This document shows, in pieces, positions 32,405-45,757 of a stretch of DNA of 64,000 nucleotides. The stretch's first letter is position 1. Each line of letters opens with the position of its first letter. The notes under the pieces are model-generated. The model saw only the letters and a list, made by a program, of their open reading frames with translations, was not told the DNA's origin and made no database searches. Source of the stretch: Selaginella moellendorffii (taxonomy: Eukaryota; Streptophyta; Lycopodiopsida; Selaginellales; Selaginellaceae); contig NW_003314312.1 in assembly GCF_000143415.4 (NCBI RefSeq), forward strand, positions 1,033,580-1,097,579, read 5' to 3'. Both the position numbers and the translations under genes were made by a program.

Positions 32405-32653
32405 AGCCGAGCTGCCCTAAAACCCTAAAACACACTTTGCCTCGTTAGCCCTAAGTTTCAAACGCATCCATCAAATCCGCCACGTGGGATAAAGTGAGGC
32501 AAATGCCAGTCAGTAGTTCTGGCACGAGCTTTTTGGAAGCGCTAGGGCGGTGGAGGGCGTCTTGTGCGTCGCATTCCTGGTGAGTTCTCAATCCAGGCGA
32601 TCGAGGTGGTAGATTTTGTGGCGCTGATGGGAGAATGTGATGTAGATTGAGCA
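32405..32653. promoter_or_regulatory. Divergent promoter, NOL12 / GH1
   Basis: Only 249 bp separates the two start codons. It contains CCCTAAAACCCTAAAA (32415-32430) close to the NOL12 ATG. No TATA box is evident. Confidence 0.5.
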
Positions 32654-34904
<2,251 letters not shown>

Positions 34905-35067
34905 ACTTCCTCTTAAGCTAATCCAATCCTAGATTTTTCACGTTTAAATGCTTGAAACCCTAGCAATGGCAAGGTATTGAGTGTCTCTCACGCATTCTTC
35001 CAGCCACCGCCGCGCAGCGAGCGATCGATCGATGATAGGGCAATGATCGCGGCGAATTGCGACGAGG

Positions 35068-37764
35068 ATGGAGCAGCGGGCCCATCAGCCGAGGGCAATC
35101 GGTGACTACATCACCAGCCAGGAGATTGGAGCAGGGTCTTTTGCGGTGGTGTGGAAGGCGCGGCACAAAATCACAGGGCATGAGGTCGCGATCAAGGAGA
35201 TTGGCACTGAGAAGCTCAATAAGAAGCTCCAGGAGAGCCTCCTGTCGGAGATCTCCATCCTCAAGAAGGCGAATCATCCAAATATCATCCGCTTGCATGA
35301 TATTGTCGAGGTACTGTTTGAGCGCTTGTGTGAGGGATTTTTCTTCCTTTTTCGCTGTGAGATCGCGAGTGAATGAATGGATGGATTCGCAGGCTCCCGA
35401 TCGCATCTATCTAATTTTGGAGTACTGCGCTGGTGGAGATTTGGCTGGCTACATTCATCGCCATGGCAAAGTTGGTGAATCGGCTGCCAGGAATATCATG
35501 CAACAGCTTGGTATGTGGAAGAATTCCTAGTTCTAACGAGGGAATCTAAAGGTTTTGATGGATAGGTTCTGGCCTCCAAGTTCTTCGGAAGAACAACTTG
35601 ATCCACAGAGACTTAAAGCCTCAGGTATGCTTTCAAGAGTCCAGTTCTTCGCCACTGTTTTACTTCTTTGATTGAGGACAGAACTTACTGCTATCAACAA
35701 ACGATCACAATGCTGTTCTCAAGATTGCTGACTTTGGATTTGCGCGGTATAGCTCTCCCTTCCTTGCTCCATGTTTCTATATCTTGTTTCTTTGCTTGCA
35801 GGTCACTGCAACCTCAAGGTATGGCGGAGACGCTTTGTGGCTCACCTTTGTACATGGCTCCCGAGATCTTACATTGTCAAAAATATGATGCAAAGGTACG
35901 TGTCTATGTCGTGTAGAGGCTGCTTTGTTCACCAGCCATTCCTTGTACAGGCTGACTTATGGAGCGTTGGGGCCATTCTCTATCAGCTTGTTCTCGGAAG
36001 GCCGCCATTTTCCGGAAATAATCATGTCCAGGTAGGTAAGCTATAATCCTTGAAGCAAAGTCTTGACTTTCGTTGTTTCTTCGTGTTATAGCTTTTGCAA
36101 AACATAACAAAGAATGAGGTCCAGTTCCCTCATGCAGCTCAGCTTCATCCTGATTGCATTGATATGTGCCGTAAATTGCTTCGACGGAATCCAGGTTGGC
36201 ATCTCAATGTAGAATTTCTTTGCCTGACACACCTTTGTGTGTGTAGTTGAGCGTCTTTCGTTTGAGGAGTTCTTTAACCATCCCTTTATGAGGTAAGAAG
36301 TTAGTTGGATTTCCTCAAGTGCTTGAAATTTCTGTCTGTTCCCGTAGGCCAAGCTCGTTGAGGCCGTTTCATAAAGCCACTCATACGGACGTGGACTCCT
36401 TGGATTCTCATCAGGAAGATTGTTTCCCTTTCCTGATTGATGAGGAACCGCAAGGCACAATCGATATTCCTGTAAAGCAGCCACCGCAAACTCGAATCAC
36501 AGGCGTGAAGCTATCAAATTCACCTCCTAATCTGTTCAAGGAGCAAAGAGGCATTCCAGATCATGAAGAAACTGGGAAGGTTTATCATATGGCAGAGGCT
36601 GAGGCTTGCCAGGACGCTGAAGGATCCAGTTCTCCAAGAACAGGTGCTTATGTTTTTAATTTCCTTTCTCCAAGCTCATTGTTTTATCTTTCCCTTTCGT
36701 TTTTTTTTTTTTTCAGTGGTGGATTCAATGGAGTATATAGAGCGAGACTATGTGGTAGTAAAACGGTTCACTTCGCCAGAAGCACTGTCGCTAACATTCA
36801 GTGCCTCTCCGAATGACCAGCATGGAAGCAAAGGAGGATCACCTCATAAGAACTTTACAAAGTCTTCATCGCCAGTTCTACATGCTCCTCTTTCAGGTGG
36901 TGCTGGCAGTCGAGGTTCCACACCACCAGGTTTGTCTGAAGGATACCATCATCCTGATTCTGGCGACACGCTTGAAGCACCATCTCCTCACCCCGCAACG
37001 AGGATATCTGCGCTGCAGTGTTGTGCTCGCTTGGTGGCCGAGCTAGCCACAGATAAGGTTCGTTTATACTTGTTTTACTTTTTGGTGTGGAGCCCTTGGT
37101 TTTGCAGTTCAACTCTGGCCATCCTTTGGAATCACTCTCTGTGCATTTGATATGCCTTGCGATTTGGAAGGAAGCGTTGCAAGTGTGCCATGCCTGGGCA
37201 GCACCGGCAACTGGTCCCCGAGGCTTGGGAATGCCCAGAGATCAAGAAGGCGCTGCCACTTGCACGCAAGTAGAACACGAGTTTTCTCTCGCAGTTGATC
37301 GAGGTGATGGTTATGCTGCTCACTTGCGAAGCATGGACGGTAAGCGATCTAGACACTATATCTCGTTTTCATTCCAACTTACTCTTTCGATTCTCCAGGG
37401 AGCGTGGAGATGCCAGACGCAGTCGAGATCATCTTCCAGGCAGCCCTGACAGTCGGCCGAGCTGGAGCGGTAAGCTCTCTCAAGTTTAAGTTTCTTCCAA
37501 AGATTTAGAGCTTTCTCTCACTCTCTCGCTTTCTCACAGGTGGAAGAGCTCATGGGAAACGTAGCAAACGCAAGCGTGGCTTATGGAAAAGCCGTGACTT
37601 TCCTCTACTTCCTACTCGTGGAGGGCCCTTGTTTGCAGCTAAATCCACCCCTGGCACTGACGCTCGCGGACAGGCAACGATTAAAACGCTACGCTGATAT
37701 GATAAATGCGCGATTGAAAACGTGTACAGCACAAAGGGACCTCCCACAAGCTGGGAGAAGTTAA
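35068..37764 (+). CDS. ATG1: ATG1/ULK autophagy-initiating Ser/Thr kinase
   Basis: Thirteen exons: 35068-35310, 35393-35510, 35566-35624, 35682-35746, 35802-35895, 35951-36031, 36092-36194, 36247-36292, 36348-36643, 36717-37057, 37108-37339, 37399-37469 and 37540-37764, giving 657 residues. The kinase domain is N-terminal (about 12-270): GAGSFAVVW, VAIKEI, ILEYCAGGDLAGYI, HRDLKPQN, IADFGFAR, CGSPLYMAPEIL and PPFSGNN. A Ser/Pro-rich linker follows, then a helical C-terminus (AIWKEALQVCH, EELMGNVANASVAYGKAVTF) as in plant ATG1, which binds ATG13. It should start autophagosome formation with ATG13, ATG11 and ATG101. All catalytic residues are present. A GAAACCCTAG motif lies 112 bp before the ATG, which is only 163 bp after the GH1 stop. 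Confidence 0.92.
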
Positions 37765-38026
37765 AAAGAGTGAAAGAACAAAGGAACAAATCACGGGCCA
37801 CAGCACGGTGGTGGTAATGTATAGAGACGTACTATGTAATGTAAATAGTAATAATCCACGATAAGCTAACGGCTTTGTTGTGAGCCGTTGAAATCTCAGA
37901 TGTGGCATCGACGGTGGAGGGGCTATTTTTGGGGTGGGACGGGCTGACGTGCGGAAGACGGGCCGTCGTTGACGGACGTCACATAGACTTACGGCCGAGG
38001 GGAAAAACATTTTGGAGGTCTCGGCT

Positions 38027-41000
38027 ATGGCGGAGGACGCTGCCGAGAGGCGCATGGAGCGGCCGCTATTCGGTGTCTCGCCCCCGACGCCTACTGCGAG
38101 GTGAGCAATCGAAATCTTTCCTCCAATGTGTATCGCGGTGGCGCCGCGGCAGCGCCGTCGCTCGCCGTGATTCTGGCGCTGGCAGCTGTGCTGTGCGAGT
38201 AGCTTGCGAGGGGATGTGATCTTCGGGGTTGTAGGGGTTTAGCGGCATCGCATTGGATGGCCATTGCTCTAATTTCTCTCCTCCTTGCAGCTCCGCGGGT
38301 CCAACCCTTGCCGTCCAGGGAAATTATGCGAGCATAGATTGGCATGGCCTAGCCCAGAAGAGGCCAGCGATTTCAGGTACCAGTGCTGGGCCGCCTCGCC
38401 CTGCTGTTAGCACAAGCACCGCAGCCGTGTCTGGATCGAGCTCTCACAGGCACCTCTGTAGGCCATGGGACTGTGGGGATTTACTGAGGCGTCTATCCAC
38501 GTTTAGAACCAGCAACTGGAATGCCCAGGTAAGGAGTTTAGTTTTTTTTTCTGTGCTTTCTCTTTGCTTTTCCTGTTCTTAGAATCCTTGACAGCTTGAG
38601 CATAGATAGATTTACTTGGCAAAGTTCTTACTGCTCGAGGAAAAGCTAATACCCTCTGGTTTTGGGATTCCCTAGGTGATCGGTCCGGCCGTTTGCGCAA
38701 GGAAAGGCTGGGTCAATGTCGACGTTGATATGATCGCGTGTGAGGGGTGTGACACGCATCTCAGCTTCGCATTACCATTGCAGACTGAAGGTACTAGCAA
38801 TCAATTGTCAAACATGCTTGAATCGGCGCTTCGTACGTTGTAGTTGAAGCTGCCTCAGAATCGTTTCGGAAGCAGCTGGAAACCAGCCATCAGAGGTCTT
38901 GTCCATGGAAGGGGAATGCGTGCTCCGAGTCCCTGGCACAATTCCCAAGCTCTGCTATGGCTTTGATTGGTGGTTACAATGATCGGTGTGACGCGCTGCT
39001 TCAACTTCCTAGTCTTCCGGTTGTCTCAACTTTTGCAGTTGATCAGATGAGGCTGTCCAGAGGTCCTCAGATTGAGCGCCTGCTTTCACTGCCTGCAATG
39101 CATTTCCCGGAAAGAAATGGAGCGGGACCATTGACAGATGACTTTGTCAAGGTACAGTGGATAGTTTTTCTACAGTGTCCGGATTGTCACTAACAAATCA
39201 TGGGCTTTCCATCTGCAGGCACAGAGGATCATAAGCTTTTGTGGCTGGGAAGCTCGGTTGCTCCCACACGCTGGAGATCTTGAAGACTACTCAGCCCACT
39301 CTTCACGAAAGCCTAACAAGGCTTCTGCGTCCCTCAAGCGGGCGAAGCGGACCATGCCAAGATCTGATAAAGAAGGTGACAGCAGGGGAGCCAGACAGAC
39401 CGCTTCGACGCTCTTGGAATGTGTCTACTGCGGAGCCAGCGTTCCTATTTTACGCTTTCAGACAGTTGCTCGTCCGGGTGGCGGAAGTACAGGTTCCGAG
39501 TATCCATCGTCGGACAACAAAAGTCTTCCCCTAGTTCGAGGAGCCAGCGCAGCGAGTAGCATCGACATTCACAAGAGAAGGCAGCGGTTGGAAGGTGGTG
39601 AAGCTGGCGAAGCGACAGAGCAGAAGCCACCATCGCTGACTATCACAGCAGCAAGGGCCTCGCCAACCAACTTGAATGTCACTCCTGTAGCACGACCAGA
39701 ACAGCAGCCGGAGGGAAGTGAGATGGGAGATTGCGGTGTAGCATCTTACGAGTCGAGAGGGCCACGGGATGATCACCAGGGAACAGCAGCTCAGGGTGAC
39801 AGTTCCACGTACGTGCCACAGCTCAGGGCTGAGAGCGCTGGGGGTACGAATGGAGATTTTGACAATGAAGACGAGGGAAAGAACGCTGCCGAATCCTCAA
39901 AACGCAAGCGCGTGCCAGAGAGCCTAGCAGCTGATCAGCACTCTCTTGGAATGGCTGTCAGTGGCAACGCTGCTACGTGCGAGCAGGAAGGCGAGACTGA
40001 AGACCGGAAGAACAAGAAGGTCTGCATTGGGCCGGCAACCGCCATTGAACGGACTGTTAGCCTTGAAGTCCCTGACAACACTTACAACAGGAGTGCGAGA
40101 AGCTTGCCAGTACGTCAGGAGAACCTGCGAAGAAGAGTCACCAGAGAGTATCCATGCTCGTCGTCCGTGAATGCCATAGATACCTGCTTCCAGAACAAGA
40201 TGGAAGACTCTATGGACAGCGTGGAGTTCGCTCCCCAGGATGATGCCCAGCAGCACACTGCTGCAAGTGGATATACAGAGAACGAGTGGCTGTTTGACGA
40301 GCCCAACAGTACTGTTCAAGGACAACAGAGCAACTCTTATGCGCCGGCGGCTATCCAAGAACAGGCGACCGGGGAAACTAATGCTGCTGTTATCAGCACT
40401 GGCACTGCTACTGGATGCGGTGGAAGCGTCGGTATGGCAGGCATTCGACTCGGCAGTCAGAGGGTTCAGAGCAACGAGGCTGATATTCAAGGAGCGGAGT
40501 TATCTGAACTTCAGACCGAGAGTGTCGCGGGAGAACCAGCTGACGCCGTGGTAGACGCAGTAGTGGATCAAGGTGACCCTGGCCTCGTTTGCGACTCAAC
40601 GCCTCTAACAGCAGCCCAGGACTGTGCCGGTGGTGGGGACGAGTCCGGGGAAAGTGGCTCCAAAGCGAGCCTAAGGCCACGCAATGGGTTTTCAGAAGAG
40701 CGAACCATAGACACGACAAATGCCGTGGTGACTGGGTGCTCCATAGGAACGATAGCGAAAGAGATGACGGAGGGGTCCGTGGAGGTGGCAGCAGTCGGTG
40801 ATAACGTTCGAGCCGTCAATGTTAACAGTGCTCCAACAGGTACTTCCCATTTCCTTTGATTGACTGACTTGTTTCTGAATGGAAACTCTGGAACAGTGAA
40901 AGAAGCCGAAGACACGCTTTTCGATCCGATTCGTTGCCATCGGAGCTTCTGTCCTTGGGTGAACGGCCTCGTTTTATCGGCTGCGAATGGCACGTTTGGC

Positions 41001-41259
41001 CCGGGGCCTGTTTACTGCGGGTGGCAGCTAACTGTGGATGCCTTGGATGCTTTTCACCAGCAGGAGAACGCCTCTGCCGGAGTGACCGAGTCGGAATCTA
41101 CAGCCTCGATGTGCAAGGTAAAGAAGAATGAAAAGTTGCTGCTCGTGAGATTACTTACTCTGGATGGTTTTGTTTCAGGATGATGGCCGTGGACGAATTT
41201 TTGCTCAGGGAAGCTCATCGCAGCCTTGCAACGGGAGTAGCAGGCTGGAGCCCAATTGA
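38027..41259 (+). CDS. C3HC zinc finger / Rsm1 protein, ILP1/NIPA-like
   Basis: Seven exons, 38027-38100, 38291-38528, 38676-38790, 38844-39151, 39219-40839, 40897-41117 and 41179-41259, give 885 residues. The N-terminal zf-C3HC domain contains NYASIDWHG, CRPWDCGDLLRRLSTFRTSNW, CARKGWVNVDVD, CEGCDTHLSF and HQRSCPWKGNAC, then ALIGGYNDRCDALLQL. A second module (LLECVYCGASVPI, LVRGASAAS) follows, then a long acidic low-complexity region encoded by one 1.6-kb exon. The C-terminal Rsm1-type motif is DPIRCHRSFCPWVNG...CGWQLTVDALDAF. Plant ILP1-type proteins bear the same order and are nuclear; animal NIPA is an SCF or nuclear-basket protein. The precise role here is not known. The low-complexity exon has several overlapping open frames on both strands, which are artefacts. 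Confidence 0.9.
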
Positions 41260-41456
41260 TGGCTTGAAGTTATGAATCACACTAAGTGGTAACTCTCTTA
41301 CCAGTAAAGTTCCATTGGATCATTATCTACTTTTTAGAAGAGCATTGGTGCTGATTGTTCATACATGTAGTTGATTTGTTTTTAACACACTTGATTGAGG
41401 AGAGCAACTACTGCATCACAAACAAACATTCTTTCTTTTACTAGCACAGAGACAGA

Positions 41457-42555
41457 CTAGAGTTTGGCAGTAGCAGTTTCCAAGCGAGCATTGACAGTGT
41501 CCCAGTTGACAAGCTCTCTCAGGAACGTCTCCACGTAATCTGGGCGGCGGTTCTGTAATCAAATCATGGTCAGCTTCTTACTTTGATCGGTTGTTGCTAA
41601 AGCTAACCTGGAAATCCAGATAGTACGCGTGCTGGAGAAAAAAGAAGATGATAAGAAACGAAGAAACGAAGAGAAAGCTTACCTCCCAGACGTCGAGGAC
41701 GAGCAGTGGCTGCAAGTCACGGCCATTAGATCTGGACAAGATCGAGAGAGGGAGGGAAAGATAGCAAACTTACAGTCTCTCCGGACACGAGTGGATTCAC
41801 CGCGTTGGCTGTTTTCTGGACGATCAGCTTCCCGTCCTTGACTGCAAGCAAGAGGGACGAAACTGTTTGCGTGGAGGAGAAAGAAGATCGAGCTTACGGG
41901 AGAGCCAGGCCCATCCGGATCCAAACTGTGTAGTGGCGGCGGCTTTAAACTCCTTGACGAAGTTGTCGTAGGAGCCGAGGTCCCGGTTGATCAAGCCGGA
42001 GATATCGCCACTGGGAGCCTTGCCCCCTTTGGCTGTCATGGAGTGGAAGAAGAAGTCGTGGTTCCATGCCTGCCAAAGAGAGAATTGTGAGAGATCTCAA
42101 TGGAGAAAGAACAAAGCCATAGACCTGCGCGGCATTGTTGAAAGCTGGCTGGGCGTTTCCACCGCCATAAGTTTTGGTGATGATGTCTTCCAGCTTGAGG
42201 CTCTCGAGCTCCGTCCCAGAGATTTGCTTGTTGAGGTTGTCAATGTATGCGCGCTGGTGCTTCCCCCAGTGGAACTCCAGCGTCGTCTTGCTCATGAATG
42301 GCTCCAGCGCATTCTAGAACACACAGTCGAGAAAAGAAAGGAGGAAATCCAATCGATCGCAATCGCGCAGCGCGTTACCATCTCGTAGGGGAGCGGCGGG
42401 AGCTCGAATTTGGCAACCACGGCAGACATTCTTCCCGACGATCTCGCCCTCCTGCTCCTCACTGCGATCGCTCTCCCTGTGATCGATCCTAGCGATGGCG
42501 ATGGCGGCGAGCGCGTGTATGGCACAAGCCCTAGGCCTATCGCTGCCTGCGCCAT
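41457..42555 (-). CDS. FSD: Iron superoxide dismutase, plastid-targeted
   Basis: Seven exons on the minus strand, 42379-42555, 42125-42313, 41898-42069, 41774-41841, 41683-41709, 41608-41631 and 41457-41552, give 250 residues. Two exons are only 27 and 24 nt, coding PLLVLDVWE and HAYYLDFQ. The first 42 residues are Ser/Arg-rich, typical of a chloroplast transit peptide. Metal ligands are present: His in EFHWGKH, His in WNHDFFF, and Asp and His in [21 protein letters not shown] and AFNNAAQ are family marks, and the pattern is that of the iron-type plant enzyme rather than the mitochondrial Mn type. It converts superoxide to peroxide in plastids. Start codons of this gene and the RBM7-like gene are 233 bp apart. 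Confidence 0.94.
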
Positions 42556-42788
42556 ATCTTCCACGAGCAATGTACTACCTATGTACTAGCAAGAAATTTT
42601 CTATATACACACACAGCGTACTTCAAAAATGGTAGTACTACTTCTATCCAACGGCTGCAAATAGACGGCAGCGATGTGCCCTAAATTTAAGCCCTTTCTT
42701 TAAAACTGGATAGCATATTCGCATCTCGTGCCTTTTACTAGGGTTCTTGGTGTGGGCAAAAGGGTAAATTGCTAGTTAGGGTTCCGCG
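42556..42788. promoter_or_regulatory. Divergent promoter, FeSOD / RBM7-like
   Basis: A 233-bp interval between diverging start codons. It holds TAGGGTTC (42739-42746) and TTAGGGTTCC (42776-42785) beside the RBM7-like ATG. A GTACT element that copper-responsive plant SOD promoters often carry (GTAC core) is seen several times near 42570-42640. Confidence 0.4.
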
Positions 42789-43417
42789 ATGCCGGGAGGG
42801 AACGTCGATGCGACTCTGTATGTGAGTAAGTGAAGCGCTGGGCATTGGAAGATGGTCTCTAAGATTTGCTTTTGTAGGTAATCTGGATGATCGAGTGGAC
42901 GAGCGAGTGCTGTATGATATAATGGTGCAAGCGGGACCTCTGGTAGAAGTTTACATTCCCAGAGATAAAGAGACTAAACGCCACAGAGGGTATGGATTTG
43001 CAGAGTATGAGAGTGAGGAGAGCGCAAGCTACGCGCTCAGGCTTTTCTCTGGGCTCGTCACACTGCACAACCGGCCTGTGAATTTCGCGGTATGGGAAAA
43101 GAGGATATTTTTTTGGTTCCTCGATTGACGAATTACTTGCAGTTCTCTGGGGGTGCGAAGAAAGTACCGCAGCAGCAGCAGCAGCAGCAACAATCAAGCT
43201 TGTTCGATCCAACACTGGATCAAACACCTCCCAGCAGCAAGTTTGAGAGATTTCTATCGGCTTCTTCGTCGTCGGACAGAGGTTTGTTTGGTGAAATGGT
43301 CTTGAGTGTGTCTAATCGTTTTGGTTTCTAGAGTCGTATTATTCAGGCCAGCACCGCTCCTCGCGTTATAGTTCCCGAGTTGCGATGCTTGTCCAAAGAA
43401 CTAACCACGGGCGCTAG
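42789..43417 (+). CDS. RBM7-like RRM protein (NEXT-complex type)
   Basis: Four exons, 42789-42825, 42878-43089, 43143-43281 and 43332-43417, give 157 residues. One RRM spans about residues 8-85. RNP2 reads LYVSNL and RNP1 reads RGYGFAEY. DERVDERVLYDIMVQAGPLVEVYIPRDKETKR is split here as DDRVDERVLYD and IPRDKETKRHRG, and FSGLVTLHNRPVNFA closes the domain. A poly-Gln run, encoded by CAG repeats, follows in exon 3. The tail is Ser/Tyr/Arg-rich. This pattern matches plant homologues of RBM7, a subunit of the nuclear exosome targeting complex. I chose the GTAAGT donor after GTGA because it gives YVSNLDD and keeps frame. A fragment of exon 2 is repeated at 44667-44710. Confidence 0.87.
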
Positions 43418-43772
43418 TAACTATAATGAATGTTATGTTAGTACCATTGACTTCCAACACTTAGTCTGCATATCAACCACAACGTAAATACTTCTCACCT
43501 CAAAATTACATTGTAAAGGACAATCTTCTTACTCTTGGAAATATTGCCAGTGGAAATACTAAGTCATGAACTTTACAACTTCTGTCGGAGAGAGCAATTG
43601 ACAAAGTCGTGAATAGTTCCAGAAAGCTTTTGGTCAAACAGCGCGTACTTCTTTCTCGAGACTCGTCCACTCTTGATGGCCAAGTTTCAATCCAAGCTTC
43701 ACGACGAAGGTGAAGAAGCTCATACAAGCAATCAAAAGGGACATCTTTCCATTTCCAGATCCGAAAGTTATC

Positions 43773-44666
43773 ATGGAATCTTCTTCCTCGTTTATCGTTC
43801 TCAATTCCAGCGACGAGCCGGGCTTGTTTGTGTTCAACACCAACAAGGAGGAGTGGAGCGAATGGCCAATGTGCCACACTCACAACCAGTCGGAGCTCTC
43901 TTGCCCCTGTTCTCGCTTGCTCTGCTTCACCAATGGCTCAGGCATCCATGTCCATCACACACAAACAAACCAGCGGGAGGAGCTAGCAAACATTACCGGT
44001 TGTATCAGGGAGGGCTACTTCAATATCTGGCACTGCTCCTTGTCCCCGGATAATCAGAGCTTGGAGCAAGTGGTATACAACGAAGCAAAGCGCGAGGTGA
44101 TTCTTTACGACTCGGGCGATGGAGCTCTAGAGGCTCACAAGAGCAAACTCGATAGCAAGGAGTTGGAGCTCTTGAGCGATGTCTGTCTTGATCGGAACAA
44201 CAACAAAGCCTACCTTCTCTACTGTTGTGGCGAGTTGGCCACTTACGATCTAGAAAGCCACGAGTTGTCCTTCTACAAGTTGGAGATCCTGGAAAGTTAT
44301 GTCTCCGATGCTTCTCTCGACTTAAACACATCAGTGGTGGCGTGCAAGAACAACGCATTCATGGTGGGCTATCTGCTAGTGGAATGTGATGAATACGATC
44401 ACGTTGGTATATGGAAGCTTGACATGGAGGGCAAGAGATGGGAGCTTGTTTCTAAAGTTCCACACTCCGATGGGTACGTAGAAGATGAGGAGGGCAACGG
44501 GAGTTATGACGAGGATGTGATAGCGTACCGGATTACTCGTTGCTGCAGCAATGGAGTTGACAAGATCTGGATTGCCATTGACAAGTGTGAGTTCATGTGG
44601 ATGTATAGTGTGGATGCCGACACATGGAGAAAGCTTCCAAGCTATTCACAGGCTAAAAAGGCTTGA
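43773..44666 (+). CDS. Kelch/F-box-associated-like protein lacking an F-box
   Basis: A single-exon frame of 297 residues starting at an ATG (MESSSSFIVLNSSD). The text resembles the C-terminal propeller part of plant F-box/kelch proteins: FVFNTNKEEWSEWP, VGIWKLDMEGKRWELVSKV, KIWIAIDKCEFMWMYSVDADTWRKLPS. No F-box (about 45 N-terminal residues with LPxxL) is visible. In-frame stops lie upstream, so the F-box was lost or lies in an exon not found. If expressed it could not join an SCF complex alone. A related broken copy lies at 60885-61222. The stop falls directly at the RBM7-like repeat fragment. Confidence 0.65.
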   Translation: MESSSSFIVLNSSDEPGLFVFNTNKEEWSEWPMCHTHNQSELSCPCSRLLCFTNGSGIHVHHTQTNQREELANITGCIREGYFNIWHCSLSPDNQSLEQVVYNEAKREVILYDSGDGALEAHKSKLDSKELELLSDVCLDRNNNKAYLLYCCGELATYDLESHELSFYKLEILESYVSDASLDLNTSVVACKNNAFMVGYLLVECDEYDHVGIWKLDMEGKRWELVSKVPHSDGYVEDEEGNGSYDEDVIAYRITRCCSNGVDKIWIAIDKCEFMWMYSVDADTWRKLPSYSQAKKA

Positions 44667-44860
44667 CGCCACAGAGGGTTGCAGAGTATGAGAGTGAGGA
44701 GAGCGCAAAGCTTGTGGTATGCCACGTGGCACTTAGGGGGTTTCATTTCTCGATTGTGGTAGCGGAGCAACCACAGCAATGCTGCAAAGATGAGGTAGAG
44801 AGCCCAAGGAGAATCTCCAATAGGATCAGGATTAGGAGATTGTCTGTGATCTAGACAAGG
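44667..44860 (+). pseudogene. Fragment of the RBM7-like gene
   Basis: 44668-44710 repeats exon 2 of the RBM7-like gene (about 42979-43031): CCACAGAGGGT, then an 8-9 base deletion, then GCAGAGTATGAGAGTGAGG and AGAGCGCAA. The next 140 bp has weaker likeness to the following intron/exon, including a CAA/CAG-rich stretch. It is a truncated duplicate, not functional. Confidence 0.6.
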
Positions 44861-44986
44861 GGTTAAATATGTATTTAAGATATGCTAAAAGAGTATTATC
44901 ATTTTGTATTGATATACTTAAGGTCATTATAAATATGGGTCAAAACTCATTTACTAACTCTTACAGAGAATCAAGGTGCTAAATAA

Positions 44987-45757
44987 TTGTTGCAAGAGAA
45001 TGGAAAAGAAATTACTCCTTTGACTTATGAATCTTTTATTAAAAAAATTGCAATGCTTCCCATCGAAGTACTTCACTCCAGATGCACTGATCGCCACCAA
45101 GGAATCCTCGGTGTTGAGGACTCCGAGGAAGAAAGGTTCCTGAGCTGGCTCAATGAGCAGCCTGTGGAGTCCGTGCTCTACGTCTCGTTTGGAAGCTTTT
45201 CACTCTTGACTCCGCGGCAAATTTCCGAGCTTGCTCTCGGGCTGGAGGCCAGTCAGCAGCGTTTCCTCTGGGTGGTGCCCGTAAAGAACAAGTCGATGGA
45301 GGAGCTCGAGGCTCTACTTCCAGAGGGATTTCTAAAACGCACCGAGGAGCGAGGCCTTGTGCTGCCTGGCTGGGCACCGCAGCATCTTATACTCGCCCAC
45401 TCGTCGCTGGGAGGATTTATCATGCACTGCGGCTGGAACTCGACACTGGAAGCTATAACTCTAGCTGGAGTGCCGGTGATCGGGTGGCCTTTCCTTGGAG
45501 ACCAGGCCCCAAACTGCCGATATCTGGTCGATGGCCTCTGCATTGGAGTGGAAGTTATCGGCAATGATAATGGATTAGTGGAGAGCGACGAGGTGGAACG
45601 AGCTGTGAGGGAGATTATGGACAGTCCTTGGGTGGAAGGGATGAAAAGCCGAGTGAAGGATCTCAAAGCCGCGGCAAGTAGAGCTGTGGCTCAAGGTGGA
45701 AGCTCTCAAAAAAACTTTGATGTATTTGTTGCAAGAATTAAGTCACTGGGGGTTTGA
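44987..45757 (+). pseudogene. 5'-truncated UDP-glycosyltransferase (UGT)
   Basis: An open frame whose likeness to plant UGTs begins near 45060 and runs to the stop at 45757, about 230 residues. It covers only the C-terminal nucleotide-sugar domain: ESVLYVSFGS, the PSPG box starting WAPQHLILAHSSLGGF with HCGWNSTLEA and ending GDQAPN, then ESDEVERAVREIM. The N-terminal acceptor-binding half (some 220 residues, with the catalytic His) is absent. The upstream sequence is AT-rich and the frame has no ATG before the homology. It is most likely a dead fragment created by rearrangement or insertion. Confidence 0.85.

Noticed and set aside
39924-40993. Open frames on the minus strand across the large ILP1-like exon
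   Set aside because: They have no family motifs and lie opposite an exon whose ends splice in frame to conserved domains.
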